Counted from the first letter of the stretch, positions 18,164 to 27,087 are shown. The stretch is DNA of 64,000 bases from Flavobacteriales bacterium UBA4422 (GCA_002389645.1 DGQE01000012.1:2098-66097), one strand, 5' to 3'. Notes: generated from the letters alone by a model not told the origin. Translations and numbers: made by a program.

Positions 18164-18606
18164 TGTTTGAAAAGCCCCCATTTTCGAAGGATCAAGAGGA
18201 CAAAATCATCATGGCTATAAAAGCCGCTGAGAAGAATACATCCGGAGAAATAAAAATCCACATCGAGCAGCACTGCAAAGCAGATGCCTACACGAAGGCC
18301 GTAGAGATCTTCGAAAAGCTAAAAATGACAGCCACTGATCAGCGCAATGGTGTACTGATTTTTGTAGCGATGAAAGAGAAGAAGTTTGCCATCATAGGTG
18401 ACAAAGGAATTAATGAGAAAGTACCTGAAAACTTCTGGCAGCAGACCAAAGACCTCATGATTGGTCATTTCAAAGAAGGTCGAATCGCTGATGGAATTGT
18501 AGAGGGAATTAACGATGCGGGGCTTCAGCTTCAGAAATACTTCCCCTATCAGAAAGATGACGAAAATGAATTAAGCGATGATATCAGTTATGGAGAAAGT
18601 AAATAA
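18163..18606 (+). CDS. TPM-domain protein, cytoplasmic
   Basis: A 147-residue protein with a TPM domain (about residues 8-125; AEKNTSGEIKIHIEQHC, GVLIFVAMKEKKFAIIGDKGIN, FKEGRIADGIVEGI). It lacks a signal peptide and transmembrane helix, unlike the next TPM gene. TPM domains occur in thylakoid and bacterial membrane-associated proteins, with acid phosphatase activity reported for a plant member and roles in photosystem II repair; the bacterial function is not settled. It lies between LemA (one-base overlap) and a second TPM gene (17-base overlap), so the three are probably made together. Confidence 0.85.
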   Translation: MFEKPPFSKDQEDKIIMAIKAAEKNTSGEIKIHIEQHCKADAYTKAVEIFEKLKMTATDQRNGVLIFVAMKEKKFAIIGDKGINEKVPENFWQQTKDLMIGHFKEGRIADGIVEGINDAGLQLQKYFPYQKDDENELSDDISYGESK

Positions 18607-19339
18607 ATACATCGCGCTCATTTTCGCAGCAGGATTCTTAGCACTTAATACGTTCGCATTAGAGGTACCTAAAAAGCCAGTTCAGCTAGTTAACGATTAT
18701 GCTAATGTATTAAGTGCAGCCCAGGTAAATGAGTTGGAGCAACGACTCGTTAAATATGATAATGAAACGTCAACTCAAATTGCAGTTGTTACTATTCAGT
18801 CGCTAGAAGGCGATGATCTTTTCGACTATTCTCAAAGACTTGCTGAGTCATGGGGGATTGGTGGTGGCGCGAATGACAATGGAGTTCTTTTGCTCATTTC
18901 CATTGCCGATCGAAAAATCAGAATTCATACTGGTTACGGTGCAGAAGGGGCATTACCTGATGCTATTTCTAAACGAATAATAGAAAATGAAATCAAGCCA
19001 TCGTTCAAGGCTGGCGACTACTATTCTGGACTATCTGCTGGCACAAATGCTATGATGCAGGCTTTAGCAGGAGAATACACCGCTGAACCCAAAGAAAAAA
19101 AACGCAGTTTTCCTTTCGGAATCCTCATTTTCATTGGAATCTTCATTTTGTACAGCATATTTGGTAGACGAAGAAGCTACACAGGATACGGCAATAGTGG
19201 AAGACGCTTTTATGGCGGCCCATTTATTGGAGGTGGTTTTGGCGGAGGGTCTGGCGGCTTCGGTGGTGGAGGCGGTGGTGGATTTGGCGGCTTCGGAGGT
19301 GGAGGATTTGGTGGCGGAGGCGCTAGCGGAGGATGGTAA
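18590..19339 (+). CDS. TPM-domain membrane protein with Gly-rich tail (YgcG-like)
   Basis: A 249-residue protein. The ATG at 18590 is chosen because it begins the signal peptide (residues about 1-24, ending NTFA). The exported TPM domain covers about 28-160 with VNDYANVLS, TQIAVVTIQSLEGDD and NDNGVLLLISIADRKIRIHTGYG. A transmembrane helix (FPFGILIFIGIFILYSIF, about 174-191) follows, then an Arg-rich spot and a tail of almost pure glycine with phenylalanine that ends ASGGW, typical of YgcG-like proteins. The gene completes the LemA-TPM-TPM operon and its end is three bases from the convergent glycosyltransferase. Exact role unknown. Confidence 0.88.
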   Translation: MEKVNKYIALIFAAGFLALNTFALEVPKKPVQLVNDYANVLSAAQVNELEQRLVKYDNETSTQIAVVTIQSLEGDDLFDYSQRLAESWGIGGGANDNGVLLLISIADRKIRIHTGYGAEGALPDAISKRIIENEIKPSFKAGDYYSGLSAGTNAMMQALAGEYTAEPKEKKRSFPFGILIFIGIFILYSIFGRRRSYTGYGNSGRRFYGGPFIGGGFGGGSGGFGGGGGGGFGGFGGGGFGGGGASGGW

Positions 19340-19341
19340 AT

Positions 19342-20232
19342 CTAACCTAATTTTCGCATTTCCTTCTCAAGCAAAGCCAGTTTCCACAGATCAAACCAAA
19401 GCAAGTTAGGCGCAGCACTTTTTAAGCTTCTCATTATAGGTTGTTCAAAGGCCATAATCACTTTGGATGCTATAGACGACAGCCCAATACTTTCAAGTTT
19501 TCTGTAATACCTAATAAGCTTTATACTTTCATCAACTTGTTTGTTTATCATTAGCTGAGCTAGATTGGCAACAGCATTAGATGATTTTCCTAAAAACACA
19601 TCCACATCCTCAATTCCGATATGTTCAATGGGATTATCGATATGCTGAATGTTGAATCCCTGTCGTTTCAAATCCATAGCAAACAAGGTGTCTTCATGCC
19701 CGTATCCCTTCACATTTTCATCCATTTTTATTGCATCATAGACGGACTTCTTCACCATGAAGTTATTGGTCATGAATGACTTATATGGAGCTTTATCTCT
19801 AATCTGAACGGGGATTTCTTCTCTAGCCATACCGCAGTACCAATGAAAATTGAGCTCGGCCTCAACTGGTCTATCTTCTTGATAAACCCGACCTCCATAC
19901 ACAACATCATATTCATCAATAGCTGCATATTTCTCCAAATAATCTTTACGAACGACCTTGCCATCGCAGTCTAAAAAAACAAGGTTGTCATATTGGGCAA
20001 GCTCTGCCATAGCATTTCGCACAGCACTTCTCCCAAGATTAACTTCAGACTCTCGATAAATGACATTTTCAAGCTGAGATAGCGAGGAGTTAATGGATCT
20101 GTATTTTTCTGAGCTCGCATCGTCTAGGCAAATGAGCTCACAAGGCACGTCAAGCTTCACGCTTAACGAAGAGAGGTCTTTAACGAACTCTCTAACGTCA
20201 AATTCATGAATAGGAATAAGTATGCTAAGCAT
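19342..20232 (-). CDS. Family 2 glycosyltransferase
   Basis: A 296-residue GT-A fold glycosyltransferase. MLSILIPIHEFD starts the fold, LDDAS near residue 37 and FLDCDGKV near 89 give the nucleotide-sugar and metal (DxD) sites, and GYGHEDTLFAMDL near 181 is the acceptor-side ED motif typical of polysaccharide-type GT2 enzymes. There is no membrane segment, so it works on the cytoplasmic face. It starts two bases after the ftsE stop and is probably co-transcribed with it; pairing of ftsE with a glycosyltransferase gives no clear functional clue. The sugar donor and acceptor cannot be told from sequence. Confidence 0.85.
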   Translation of the reverse strand: MLSILIPIHEFDVREFVKDLSSLSVKLDVPCELICLDDASSEKYRSINSSLSQLENVIYRESEVNLGRSAVRNAMAELAQYDNLVFLDCDGKVVRKDYLEKYAAIDEYDVVYGGRVYQEDRPVEAELNFHWYCGMAREEIPVQIRDKAPYKSFMTNNFMVKKSVYDAIKMDENVKGYGHEDTLFAMDLKRQGFNIQHIDNPIEHIGIEDVDVFLGKSSNAVANLAQLMINKQVDESIKLIRYYRKLESIGLSSIASKVIMAFEQPIMRSLKSAAPNLLWFDLWKLALLEKEMRKLG

Positions 20233-20234
20233 GC

Positions 20235-20945
20235 TTAATCTGTTTCTTGTAATGGTGGCTTGTTAGGTGACGACTCGATCAACGAATCAATAACCTTTCC
20301 TGAATCACACCTAAGTGTTCTATTTCCATACTTGCTCATCAACGTATAATCATGAGTTGCCATTAAAATAGCCCTACCCGACTGACTGATATCATATAAA
20401 AGCTTTAAAATATTATCAGAAGTCTCTGGATCAAGGTTTCCAGTTGGCTCGTCTGCCAATATTAGATCTGGGTCATTGATCAGTGCACGAGCAATAGCAA
20501 CCCGCTGCTGTTCACCCCCACTTAATTCATAAGGCATTTTAAAACCTTTGGTATTTAACCCTACTTTCTCAAGCACTTCTTCAATGCGCTCTTTCATTAA
20601 TTTCTTGTCTTTCCAGCCAGTGGCCTTCATAACAAAAATTAGATTTTCAGCTACCGAACGGTCTGTCAATAATTGGAAGTCTTGAAAAACAATGCCTAGC
20701 TTTCTTCTTAAAAAAGGAATCTGCCTTCGCTTGAGTTTTCTTAAATCAAACTCACCTATCCTGCCTTCACCATTGCTCATAGGCAATTCTCCGTACAGCG
20801 TTTTCAACAAACTGCTTTTTCCTGTTCCCGTTTTACCGATCAGATAAATGAACTCGCCTTTGTTGATATCGAAATTCACATCTGATAAGACCAAGTGTTT
20901 ATCGATGTAAATATTGCAGTTGGTAATTGATACTATAGATTCCAT
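20235..20945 (-). CDS. ftsE: Cell-division ABC transporter ATPase FtsE
   Basis: A 236-residue ATPase of the FtsE/LolD group. Walker A is GKTGTGKSS near residue 37, the Q-loop is FQDFQLL near 89, the signature LSGGEQQR near 138 and Walker B LILADEPTGN near 158, with the switch histidine in MATHD. FtsE closeness comes from FLRRKLGIVFQDFQLL and VAENLIFVMKATG. The start at 20945 is preferred over 20975 because a TACATTTG promoter element lies just upstream of it. FtsE normally pairs with FtsX to control septal peptidoglycan hydrolases; ftsX is not next to it here, which is common in Bacteroidota. Confidence 0.88.
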   Translation of the reverse strand: MESIVSITNCNIYIDKHLVLSDVNFDINKGEFIYLIGKTGTGKSSLLKTLYGELPMSNGEGRIGEFDLRKLKRRQIPFLRRKLGIVFQDFQLLTDRSVAENLIFVMKATGWKDKKLMKERIEEVLEKVGLNTKGFKMPYELSGGEQQRVAIARALINDPDLILADEPTGNLDPETSDNILKLLYDISQSGRAILMATHDYTLMSKYGNRTLRCDSGKVIDSLIESSPNKPPLQETD

Positions 20946-20956
20946 AATGTTATAGC

Positions 20957-20964
20957 CAAATGTA
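20957..20964 (-). promoter_or_regulatory. TAnnTTTG promoter element for ftsE
   Basis: On the minus strand TACATTTG lies 11 bases before the ATG at 20945, predicting a very short leader. It supports the internal ftsE start over the longer open frame. Confidence 0.5.
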
Positions 20965-21035
20965 AGACGTCCCAATGGGGAAAATAATCACTGCATTGAA
21001 TAGTTGCCGACATGTGGAATGTGAAAAAGTAAAAT

Positions 21036-21545
21036 ATGAAGATAGGACTGATAAGTGACACACACGGCTATATGGATGATCGCATCGCTCATCATTTTGA
21101 GTATTGCGATGAGATATGGCATGCAGGAGATATTGGAAAATCTTCCGTCTTAGATGAACTAGAGTTATTAGCTCCCGTTCGAGCTGTTTATGGAAATATA
21201 GACGGAACTGACGTAAGAAAAAGAGTTCCAGAAGTAATAATTGAAGAGCGCCAAGGAATGAAAATCGCCATGATTCATATTGCCGGATCATTTGGCAAAT
21301 ACAATGCTCAAACGAAAGATATTATTGAACAGCATAACCCAGGACTCTTAATTTGTGGTCATTCTCACATCTTGAAGATTAAATTCGATTCAGAAAAGAA
21401 GCTGCTCTACCTCAACCCTGGCGCTGCCGGAAGAAGCGGTTTCCACCACATCAGAACTTTGTGCAGATTCGATGTCGTTGAAGGGGAAATTCAAAACATG
21501 GAAGCCATCGAGCTGGGCTCAAGATCATCTCAATCGATCTACTGA
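21036..21545 (+). CDS. YfcE/MJ0936-type metallophosphodiesterase
   Basis: A 169-residue calcineurin-like phosphoesterase. The five metal-binding blocks are in order: SDTHG (about 7-11), WHAGDIG (28-34), VYGNIDG (51-57), IHIAGSFG (about 80) and CGHSH (about 106-110), followed by LNPGAAGR. This is the YfcE family, which hydrolyses phosphodiesters in vitro; its physiological substrate is unknown. It is divergent from ftsE and overlaps the end of the convergent DUF4293 gene by 21 bases. Confidence 0.9.
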   Translation: MKIGLISDTHGYMDDRIAHHFEYCDEIWHAGDIGKSSVLDELELLAPVRAVYGNIDGTDVRKRVPEVIIEERQGMKIAMIHIAGSFGKYNAQTKDIIEQHNPGLLICGHSHILKIKFDSEKKLLYLNPGAAGRSGFHHIRTLCRFDVVEGEIQNMEAIELGSRSSQSIY

Positions 21546-21977
21546 TTTAATCAGGTCCTCATCTTTTTTCACTCCTCTATATGCAAGCCAGAGTAATATT
21601 AAGCTTGCCGGCGGGAAAATGACTGGCAACCCATAATTCATATCTAATTCACCGTTAAGCTTTAAAGCCTGAATGTTTTGATAATGATCGAAGGCAAAAC
21701 CGATAAGAACAAGCACCGCTAAAACCATCGCCAACTTTATAAGCCACATCTGACGTGCTCTCTTCTTGAATGAACCAACAATAATTAGAGCTAAAGCAGA
21801 AAACAGCGCAACTAAAATGGAAGTCAACATGCCGCCCATAGAAGTCTGCTCTGAAGAAAAAGTTTTAAACGCAAGTATCATATCTCCTTGTAAATAGGTT
21901 ACCCAAGGAAGAAATAAGGAAATAAGGCCCAGCAGAAAAGCTAAAAGCAAATAAAAGGACTGAATTCTTTGAATCAT
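21525..21977 (-). CDS. DUF4293 membrane protein
   Basis: A 150-residue protein with four predicted membrane helices (about 9-28, 50-70, 78-97 and 114-132), the first starting MIQRIQSFYLLLAFLL, which is the family's conserved opening. It belongs to DUF4293, a Bacteroidota-restricted family that commonly sits next to rho, as here (divergent, 192 bases apart). Nothing is known about its action, and no catalytic residues stand out. Confidence 0.85.
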   Translation of the reverse strand: MIQRIQSFYLLLAFLLGLISLFLPWVTYLQGDMILAFKTFSSEQTSMGGMLTSILVALFSALALIIVGSFKKRARQMWLIKLAMVLAVLVLIGFAFDHYQNIQALKLNGELDMNYGLPVIFPPASLILLWLAYRGVKKDEDLIKSVDRLR

Positions 21978-22169
21978 TTGAAACTAAATTGACTGCAAAA
22001 ATTGTAAATCAATCGCTACGTGTATTAAAAACTATTCTATTATTGCAGTGCGGTTCTGCGCAATTGATCATTTACACCCACTTTTCGAATTCTTAATCAA
22101 CATCTTGACTTCGGAATGGGTTCTCGAATTTTACTTATTGATTGATATTAAAGATCAAGAATTACATTT

Positions 22170-23885
22170 ATGTACGACATTATTGAACTGAACGAAAAAC
22201 TCGTATCAGAATTAAAAGAGATTGCCAAAGGTCTTAACATCAGCAAATACGAAAAGCTGAAAAAACAAGATTTGATTTATCAAATCCTCGACACACAAGC
22301 CTTAATACCCGCTAAGGAAGCAGCTAAACCTTTTCCTCCCAAAACTGCTGACAACAAACCTGCTGACAATTCAGCGCAAAAAAGAGAGCGCAAAAGAATT
22401 CCTAAACCTGCACCAAAAGACGATGCAAGTCCAAAGGAATCTCAGCAAGCAAAAGAAAACACACCGCCAGCAGCACCATCATCGGCAGCAGAACATCAAA
22501 AAAAGCCAGATTCTTCCGAAAATAACTCGAAGTCAGCCAGGGTTGAAAAAAGAAAGCCTGAACCAAAGGAGCAAAGAGCACCTAAGGACAATAATGCTCC
22601 GAAAAACGACACAAACGCACCTAAAAGTGATGAAAAGAAGCCTCGTCATGAAAACAAGCGCGATCAGGACTCTAATCGTCCAAAGGGGGATGATGGAGAT
22701 CAAAAAGATAATAATGGTCGTCAGCCAAACAGGCCTAAAAAAGAACGATTTGAGTACAGCTATAATTTCGATGAAATTGTCAGTGCAGAAGGTTGTTTAG
22801 ATATTATGAAGGAAGGTTATGGCTTTCTTCGTTCAGCCGACTATAGTTACCTTTCTTCTCCAGATGATGTTTATGTATCTCAATCGCAAATCAAGTTATT
22901 TGGATTGCGAACTGGTGATACCATCAAAGGCACCATCAGACCACCGAAAGAAGGTGAAAAGTATTATCCACTTATTCGAATTGAAAAGATCAACGGACTT
23001 GACCCAGCGCAAGTAAGAGACAGGGTTCCTTTTGACTATTTGAAGCCTTTATTCCCTGAAGAAAGATTCACACTGACAGGACACAGAAAACAAACCATGT
23101 CTTCTCGAATCATCGACCTCTTCACTCCTATTGGAAAAGGTCAGCGAGGATTGATCGTGGCCCAGCCAAAGACGGGTAAAACTGAAATATTAAAGGAAGT
23201 TGCGAATGCAATAGCATTGAATCATCCTGAAGTATATTTAATGATACTGCTCATTGATGAACGTCCTGAAGAAGTTACTGATATGGAGCGCAGCGTTAAT
23301 GCTGAAGTAGTAGCATCTACATTTGATGAGCCTGCTGACAGACATGTGCGTGTTTCAAACATCGTATTAGAGAAAGCCAAGCGCTTGGTTGAATGTGGAC
23401 ATGATGTTGTTATCCTCTTAGACTCAATTACACGATTGGCTAGAGCATACAACACAGTTTCTCCAGCTTCTGGTAAGGTATTAACTGGAGGTGTTGATGC
23501 GAATGCATTACACAAGCCAAAACGTTTCTTTGGTGCTGCAAGAAACATTGAGCATGGAGGTTCCTTAACCATCATTGCAACAGCTCTTACAGAAACTGGA
23601 TCAAAGATGGATGAAGTAATCTTTGAAGAATTCAAAGGAACAGGTAATATGGAGCTTCAGTTGGATAGAAAGCTAAGCAACAGAAGGGTTTTCCCAGCAA
23701 TCGATTTAGTAGCATCAAGCACGCGAAGAGACGATTTGCTTGTAGACAAGGAAACACTTCAGCGCATCTGGATCCTCAGAAAGCATTTAACAGATATGAA
23801 TACTGTGGAAGCAATGGAATTCTTGAAACAACAAATGGCTCATACTAAATCAAATGAGGAGTTCCTTATTTCGATGAACGGCTAG
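22170..23885 (+). CDS. rho: Transcription termination factor Rho with disordered insertion
   Basis: A 571-residue Rho, against 419 in E. coli. Residues about 1-45 are the Rho_N helical domain (KEIAKGLNISKYEKLKKQDLIYQIL region); about 46-190 are a Lys/Pro/Asn/Asp-rich low-complexity insertion; about 195-275 the RNA-binding cold-shock-like domain (MKEGYGFLRSADYSYL); the rest is the hexameric RNA-dependent ATPase with Walker A AQPKTGKTE (about 332) and LLDSITRLARAYN near 416. Insertions of this kind in Bacteroides Rho have been tied to phase separation. A leader of about 120 bases follows a near-consensus promoter (TATTATTG at 22038), leaving room for autoregulation. Confidence 0.97.
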   Translation: MYDIIELNEKLVSELKEIAKGLNISKYEKLKKQDLIYQILDTQALIPAKEAAKPFPPKTADNKPADNSAQKRERKRIPKPAPKDDASPKESQQAKENTPPAAPSSAAEHQKKPDSSENNSKSARVEKRKPEPKEQRAPKDNNAPKNDTNAPKSDEKKPRHENKRDQDSNRPKGDDGDQKDNNGRQPNRPKKERFEYSYNFDEIVSAEGCLDIMKEGYGFLRSADYSYLSSPDDVYVSQSQIKLFGLRTGDTIKGTIRPPKEGEKYYPLIRIEKINGLDPAQVRDRVPFDYLKPLFPEERFTLTGHRKQTMSSRIIDLFTPIGKGQRGLIVAQPKTGKTEILKEVANAIALNHPEVYLMILLIDERPEEVTDMERSVNAEVVASTFDEPADRHVRVSNIVLEKAKRLVECGHDVVILLDSITRLARAYNTVSPASGKVLTGGVDANALHKPKRFFGAARNIEHGGSLTIIATALTETGSKMDEVIFEEFKGTGNMELQLDRKLSNRRVFPAIDLVASSTRRDDLLVDKETLQRIWILRKHLTDMNTVEAMEFLKQQMAHTKSNEEFLISMNG

Positions 23886-23902
23886 GGGAAAATTGAAAAT
23901 TT

Positions 23903-23951
23903 AAATGGCTTGTCTTGAAACGAACGAATGTTTGCTCAGACAAGCCATTTT
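23903..23951 (+). terminator. Long hairpin after rho, probable terminator
   Basis: AAATGGCTTGTCT (23903-23915) and AGACAAGCCATTT (23938-23950) form a perfect 13-bp stem around a 22-base loop, ending in four Ts. It begins 17 bases after the rho stop and ends seven bases before the next gene's ATG, so it may act as terminator for rho and as leader structure of the following gene. Confidence 0.7.
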
Positions 23952-23957
23952 CGTACT

Positions 23958-24464
23958 ATGAAAAATCTAATTGTCAATATCTCAGTAACAGCTGCAATGG
24001 CTTCCGTAATTGGAAAGATGCTCTACTTCATTTTTCTCGCTCCTGATGAGTCATTTGACATGTATACACGATTCTTTTATCTGCTTTGCTTTTTGATTGC
24101 CTTGTTCATTGGGCTGAGAGCATGGAAAAAGGACAAGATGAACATTGTGTTTACAGAAGACGTAAAAACAGGAATGAAAATAGTGTCAATCTACGCCATC
24201 ATTATTTCAGCGTTCACGTTCATTTATTATAAATACATCAACCCCAACTATTTTGCACAAAAGGTTCAAGCCGCTATAGATGCTGTAGCTTCTTCAGGAA
24301 GTCCAGAAAAAGATCTAGAGCAAGTGCGTGACACAGCATCGTTCGTATTCAACGCCTTTACCCACTCTACCCTGACGCTGTTTGGTTTAATGGTAATCGG
24401 TTTCTTTTACACTCTTGTTTTGACGCTACTTTTCAGGTATAAGCCAAAAGCATTTGGGCTCTAA
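23958..24464 (+). CDS. DUF4199 membrane protein
   Basis: A 168-residue protein with four predicted membrane helices (about 5-25, 35-52, 71-92 and 135-160). It fits DUF4199, a Bacteroidota family of unknown function. The frame is open from 23928, but that ATG lies inside the hairpin that follows rho; the ATG at 23958 (MKNLIVNISV) gives the standard N-terminus. Between helices 3 and 4 is a soluble Ala-rich loop of about 40 residues. Its stop overlaps that of the convergent mpl gene by four bases (CTAA). Confidence 0.8.
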   Translation: MKNLIVNISVTAAMASVIGKMLYFIFLAPDESFDMYTRFFYLLCFLIALFIGLRAWKKDKMNIVFTEDVKTGMKIVSIYAIIISAFTFIYYKYINPNYFAQKVQAAIDAVASSGSPEKDLEQVRDTASFVFNAFTHSTLTLFGLMVIGFFYTLVLTLLFRYKPKAFGL

Positions 24465-25816
24465 TTGATCAAAGCCTTCCCGAACGCATCAACATCTATT
24501 CCTCCAAAATTTCCAGAGCTCATTAAAAGCAAATTTGAATTCGCTAATTCAATCTGCTCGAGTCTGTCTTTCAGCTTTTCTGAACTTGTAAAAACTTCGA
24601 TGTCTGAGCGACCGAATGCGGATTTAACTTCATCTGTCGAAATAGGATCTAATCGTTTTTGAGCCAATGTTTCTTCTTTAAAAAACACGATAGCAGCATC
24701 TGCTTCGTTCATGGTGCCATCATATTCCAAAAGAAACTCTTTTGTCAAACTACTGAAGGTGTGCAGTTCCATACAAGCAACCAGCTTTCTATTTGGCCAT
24801 TGTTTCTTTACTGCCTTCACCGTAGCGTGTAACTTGGATGGGGAATGAGCAAAATCCTTATAGACAACTGTATTATCATTTCGTCCAATCTCTTCCAGCC
24901 TGCGCGCGGCTCCCTTAAAATCTTTAATAGCCTCGTAGAATTCGTCATCGTCCGTACCAATAGCCGCACAAACCATCAAAGCACCATTCAGGTTTTGCAA
25001 GTTATGTTCTCCAAAAACTGAAACCTCTACCCTTTCTCCACCTCTCTCAATGAAGGATTTTCCATTTTCAATTGAATATCCTGGTGTTTCATAAGGTCGA
25101 AGATTGAGGTGTTGACCATATTCATACACTGTTTCATCCAATGTTTCATCTGCTTGACAATATGTTAGAATAGAACCTTCTTTCATTTGGTCAATGAACA
25201 CCTCAAACTGCTCTAGGTAATTCTCGAACGTTGGAAATACGTTGATATGATCCCATGCTATGCCCGAAATGAGTGCAATGTGCGGATCATATAAATGAAA
25301 CTTAGGTCTGCGATCAATCGGAGAACTCAAGTATTCATCCCCTTCAAGAATGATCAATGGAGCATCAGATAAACGCACCATAGTTTCAAAGCCTTCAATT
25401 TGCGCCCCAACCAGATAATCAAAATCCATTTCAAGCTTCTTCAACACATGAAGGATCATCGAGGTAATTGTGGTCTTGCCATGACTTCCTGCAATTACAA
25501 TCCTTTCCTTTTCAAGCGATTGTTGATAGATGAATTCAGGGTATGAATAAACCGACAATTCCAACTCCTGAGCTTTCTTCAATTCAGGATTATCTTCTCG
25601 TGCGTGCATTCCTAAAATTACCGCGTCAATTTCGTCTGTCACCCTCGACTCTTCCCATCCCATCGATTCAGGAAGTAAGCCATGACCATCCAGTCGAGAA
25701 CGAGAAGGTTCGAAAATCTGATCATCAGATCCTGTGACTTGATGTCCATTATTTTTTAGAGCAATCGCTAAATTGTGCATTACAGCTCCACCAATGGCAA
25801 TGAGATGAATTCGCAT
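24461..25816 (-). CDS. mpl: UDP-MurNAc:tripeptide ligase Mpl (murein recycling)
   Basis: A 451-residue Mur-ligase-family enzyme that reattaches recycled L-Ala-gamma-D-Glu-meso-DAP to UDP-N-acetylmuramic acid. The N-terminus MRIHLIAIGG...MHNLAIALKNNGHQVTGSDD is the Mpl/MurC UDP-binding fold; the ATP site GSHGKTT is at about 110-116; EGDEYLSS near 157 and HINVFPTFENY near 190 are Mpl-specific. Unlike MurC, it has the short EGDEY motif, so mpl is preferred over murC. It is a lone gene, convergent with DUF4199 and divergent from the aldolase gene. Confidence 0.93.
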   Translation of the reverse strand: MRIHLIAIGGAVMHNLAIALKNNGHQVTGSDDQIFEPSRSRLDGHGLLPESMGWEESRVTDEIDAVILGMHAREDNPELKKAQELELSVYSYPEFIYQQSLEKERIVIAGSHGKTTITSMILHVLKKLEMDFDYLVGAQIEGFETMVRLSDAPLIILEGDEYLSSPIDRRPKFHLYDPHIALISGIAWDHINVFPTFENYLEQFEVFIDQMKEGSILTYCQADETLDETVYEYGQHLNLRPYETPGYSIENGKSFIERGGERVEVSVFGEHNLQNLNGALMVCAAIGTDDDEFYEAIKDFKGAARRLEEIGRNDNTVVYKDFAHSPSKLHATVKAVKKQWPNRKLVACMELHTFSSLTKEFLLEYDGTMNEADAAIVFFKEETLAQKRLDPISTDEVKSAFGRSDIEVFTSSEKLKDRLEQIELANSNLLLMSSGNFGGIDVDAFGKALIN

Positions 25817-25986
25817 ACGTTTTTATTTGAAGCCAAAATACTAGTATCAATTAACCTAAAGCTAACCGAACATTGTTTCAATCAACAGTACCCTATTCAA
25901 AGATCAAAAGAATTTCACATGAATTAAATTGTACCGTTCGTTAATAAACTAGGTCTCTACTCATCCAATTAGAAAATGCGGATTGA

Positions 25987-25994
25987 TACATTTG
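25987..25994 (+). promoter_or_regulatory. TAnnTTTG promoter element for fbaA
   Basis: TACATTTG lies 22 bases before the ATG at 26017, predicting a leader of about 20 bases. No -33 element was found at the usual distance. Confidence 0.5.
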
Positions 25995-26016
25995 CACTTC
26001 ACAAACTAAAAACCAC

Positions 26017-27087
26017 ATGGCAGGCGTATTAAACGCGCAAGAAGCGCTCAGATTATTTGAAATAGCGAAGGAGAATGAATTCGCTTTTCCAGCAGTTAAC
26101 GTTGTAAGCACACAATCAGTCAATGCTGTATTAGAAACAGCGCGGGAGGCTAATTCACCTATTATCGTTCAATTCAGTAACGGAGGTGCTTCGTATTATG
26201 CAGGAAAAAGCGTAGGGAATGAGAATGAAAAGGCGGCAATTGCAGGTGCTATTTCTGGAGCCAAGCACGTTCATATGATGGCAGAACTATATGATGTTGA
26301 TGTTATCCTTCATACAGATCACTCTGCAAGAAAATTACTTCCTTGGATAGATGCTCTATTAGATGCTGGCGAACAGCATTACAAAGAGACCGGCAGACCA
26401 CTTTTTACAAGTCATATGATTGACTTGAGTGAAGAACCTATCAAAGACAATCTAGAAACTTGTATGCACTACCATAAGCGAATGAGTGCCATTGACATGA
26501 TTCTTGAAATTGAATTAGGCGTAACGGGTGGTGAAGAAGATGGGGTGGATAACACTGGAATTGATAGTTCTAAATTGTACACTCAACCAGATGAAGTGGC
26601 TTACGCTTATGAGTTGCTCAACTCTGTTAGTCCAAACTTCACAATTGCAGCTGCATTTGGCAATGTACATGGTGTATATAAACCAGGAAATGTGCAATTA
26701 ACTCCTGTAATCTTGAAAAACAGTCAAGAATTCATAAGAGAGAAATTCAATATCGAACGAAATAACCCAGTAAACTTCGTCTTTCATGGAGGCTCAGGAT
26801 CAACCCATGAAGAGATTCGCGAATCTTTAGGTTATGGGGTGATCAAAATGAATATTGATACTGATACTCAATGGTCTTTTTGGGATGGCGTGAGAGAGTT
26901 TGTGGCGAAAAATCACGACTACTTGCAAAGTCAATTGGGTAATCCTGAAGGAGCTGATAAACCAAACAAAAAGTACTACGATCCAAGAAAATGGCTACGC
27001 GAAGGTGAAAAAGCTACTGTGAAGCGCCTTCTGAGCGCTTGTAATGACCTCAATTGCATCGATGCCAACAAGGCTTGGAAGGCATAA
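26017..27087 (+). CDS. fbaA: Class II fructose-bisphosphate aldolase
   Basis: A 356-residue zinc-dependent aldolase of the E. coli FbaA type, which splits or forms fructose 1,6-bisphosphate in glycolysis and gluconeogenesis. H99-T-D101-H102 in LHTDHS carries the catalytic Asp and a zinc histidine; EIELGVTGGEEDG near 166 is the conserved glutamate/glycine block; FGNVHGVYKPGN near 211 and FHGGSGS near 253 carry other zinc and phosphate ligands. The C-terminal YYDPRKWLREGE is typical. Full length with no changes. It has its own promoter element and is followed 14 bases later by an MBL-fold gene, perhaps co-transcribed. Confidence 0.97.
   Translation: MAGVLNAQEALRLFEIAKENEFAFPAVNVVSTQSVNAVLETAREANSPIIVQFSNGGASYYAGKSVGNENEKAAIAGAISGAKHVHMMAELYDVDVILHTDHSARKLLPWIDALLDAGEQHYKETGRPLFTSHMIDLSEEPIKDNLETCMHYHKRMSAIDMILEIELGVTGGEEDGVDNTGIDSSKLYTQPDEVAYAYELLNSVSPNFTIAAAFGNVHGVYKPGNVQLTPVILKNSQEFIREKFNIERNNPVNFVFHGGSGSTHEEIRESLGYGVIKMNIDTDTQWSFWDGVREFVAKNHDYLQSQLGNPEGADKPNKKYYDPRKWLREGEKATVKRLLSACNDLNCIDANKAWKA

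Noticed and set aside
19231..19336. Short tandem repeats at the Gly-rich end of the TPM gene as a mobile or CRISPR-like array
   Set aside because: They are codon repeats for glycine in the known YgcG-type tail, without spacers.
22423..22800. 125-codon open frame in another frame of rho
   Set aside because: It comes from the low-complexity Lys/Asn codon bias of the Rho insertion, which opens other frames.
23222..23635. 137-codon open frame opposite rho
   Set aside because: Antisense to the conserved ATPase core, with no start signal or recognisable protein pattern.
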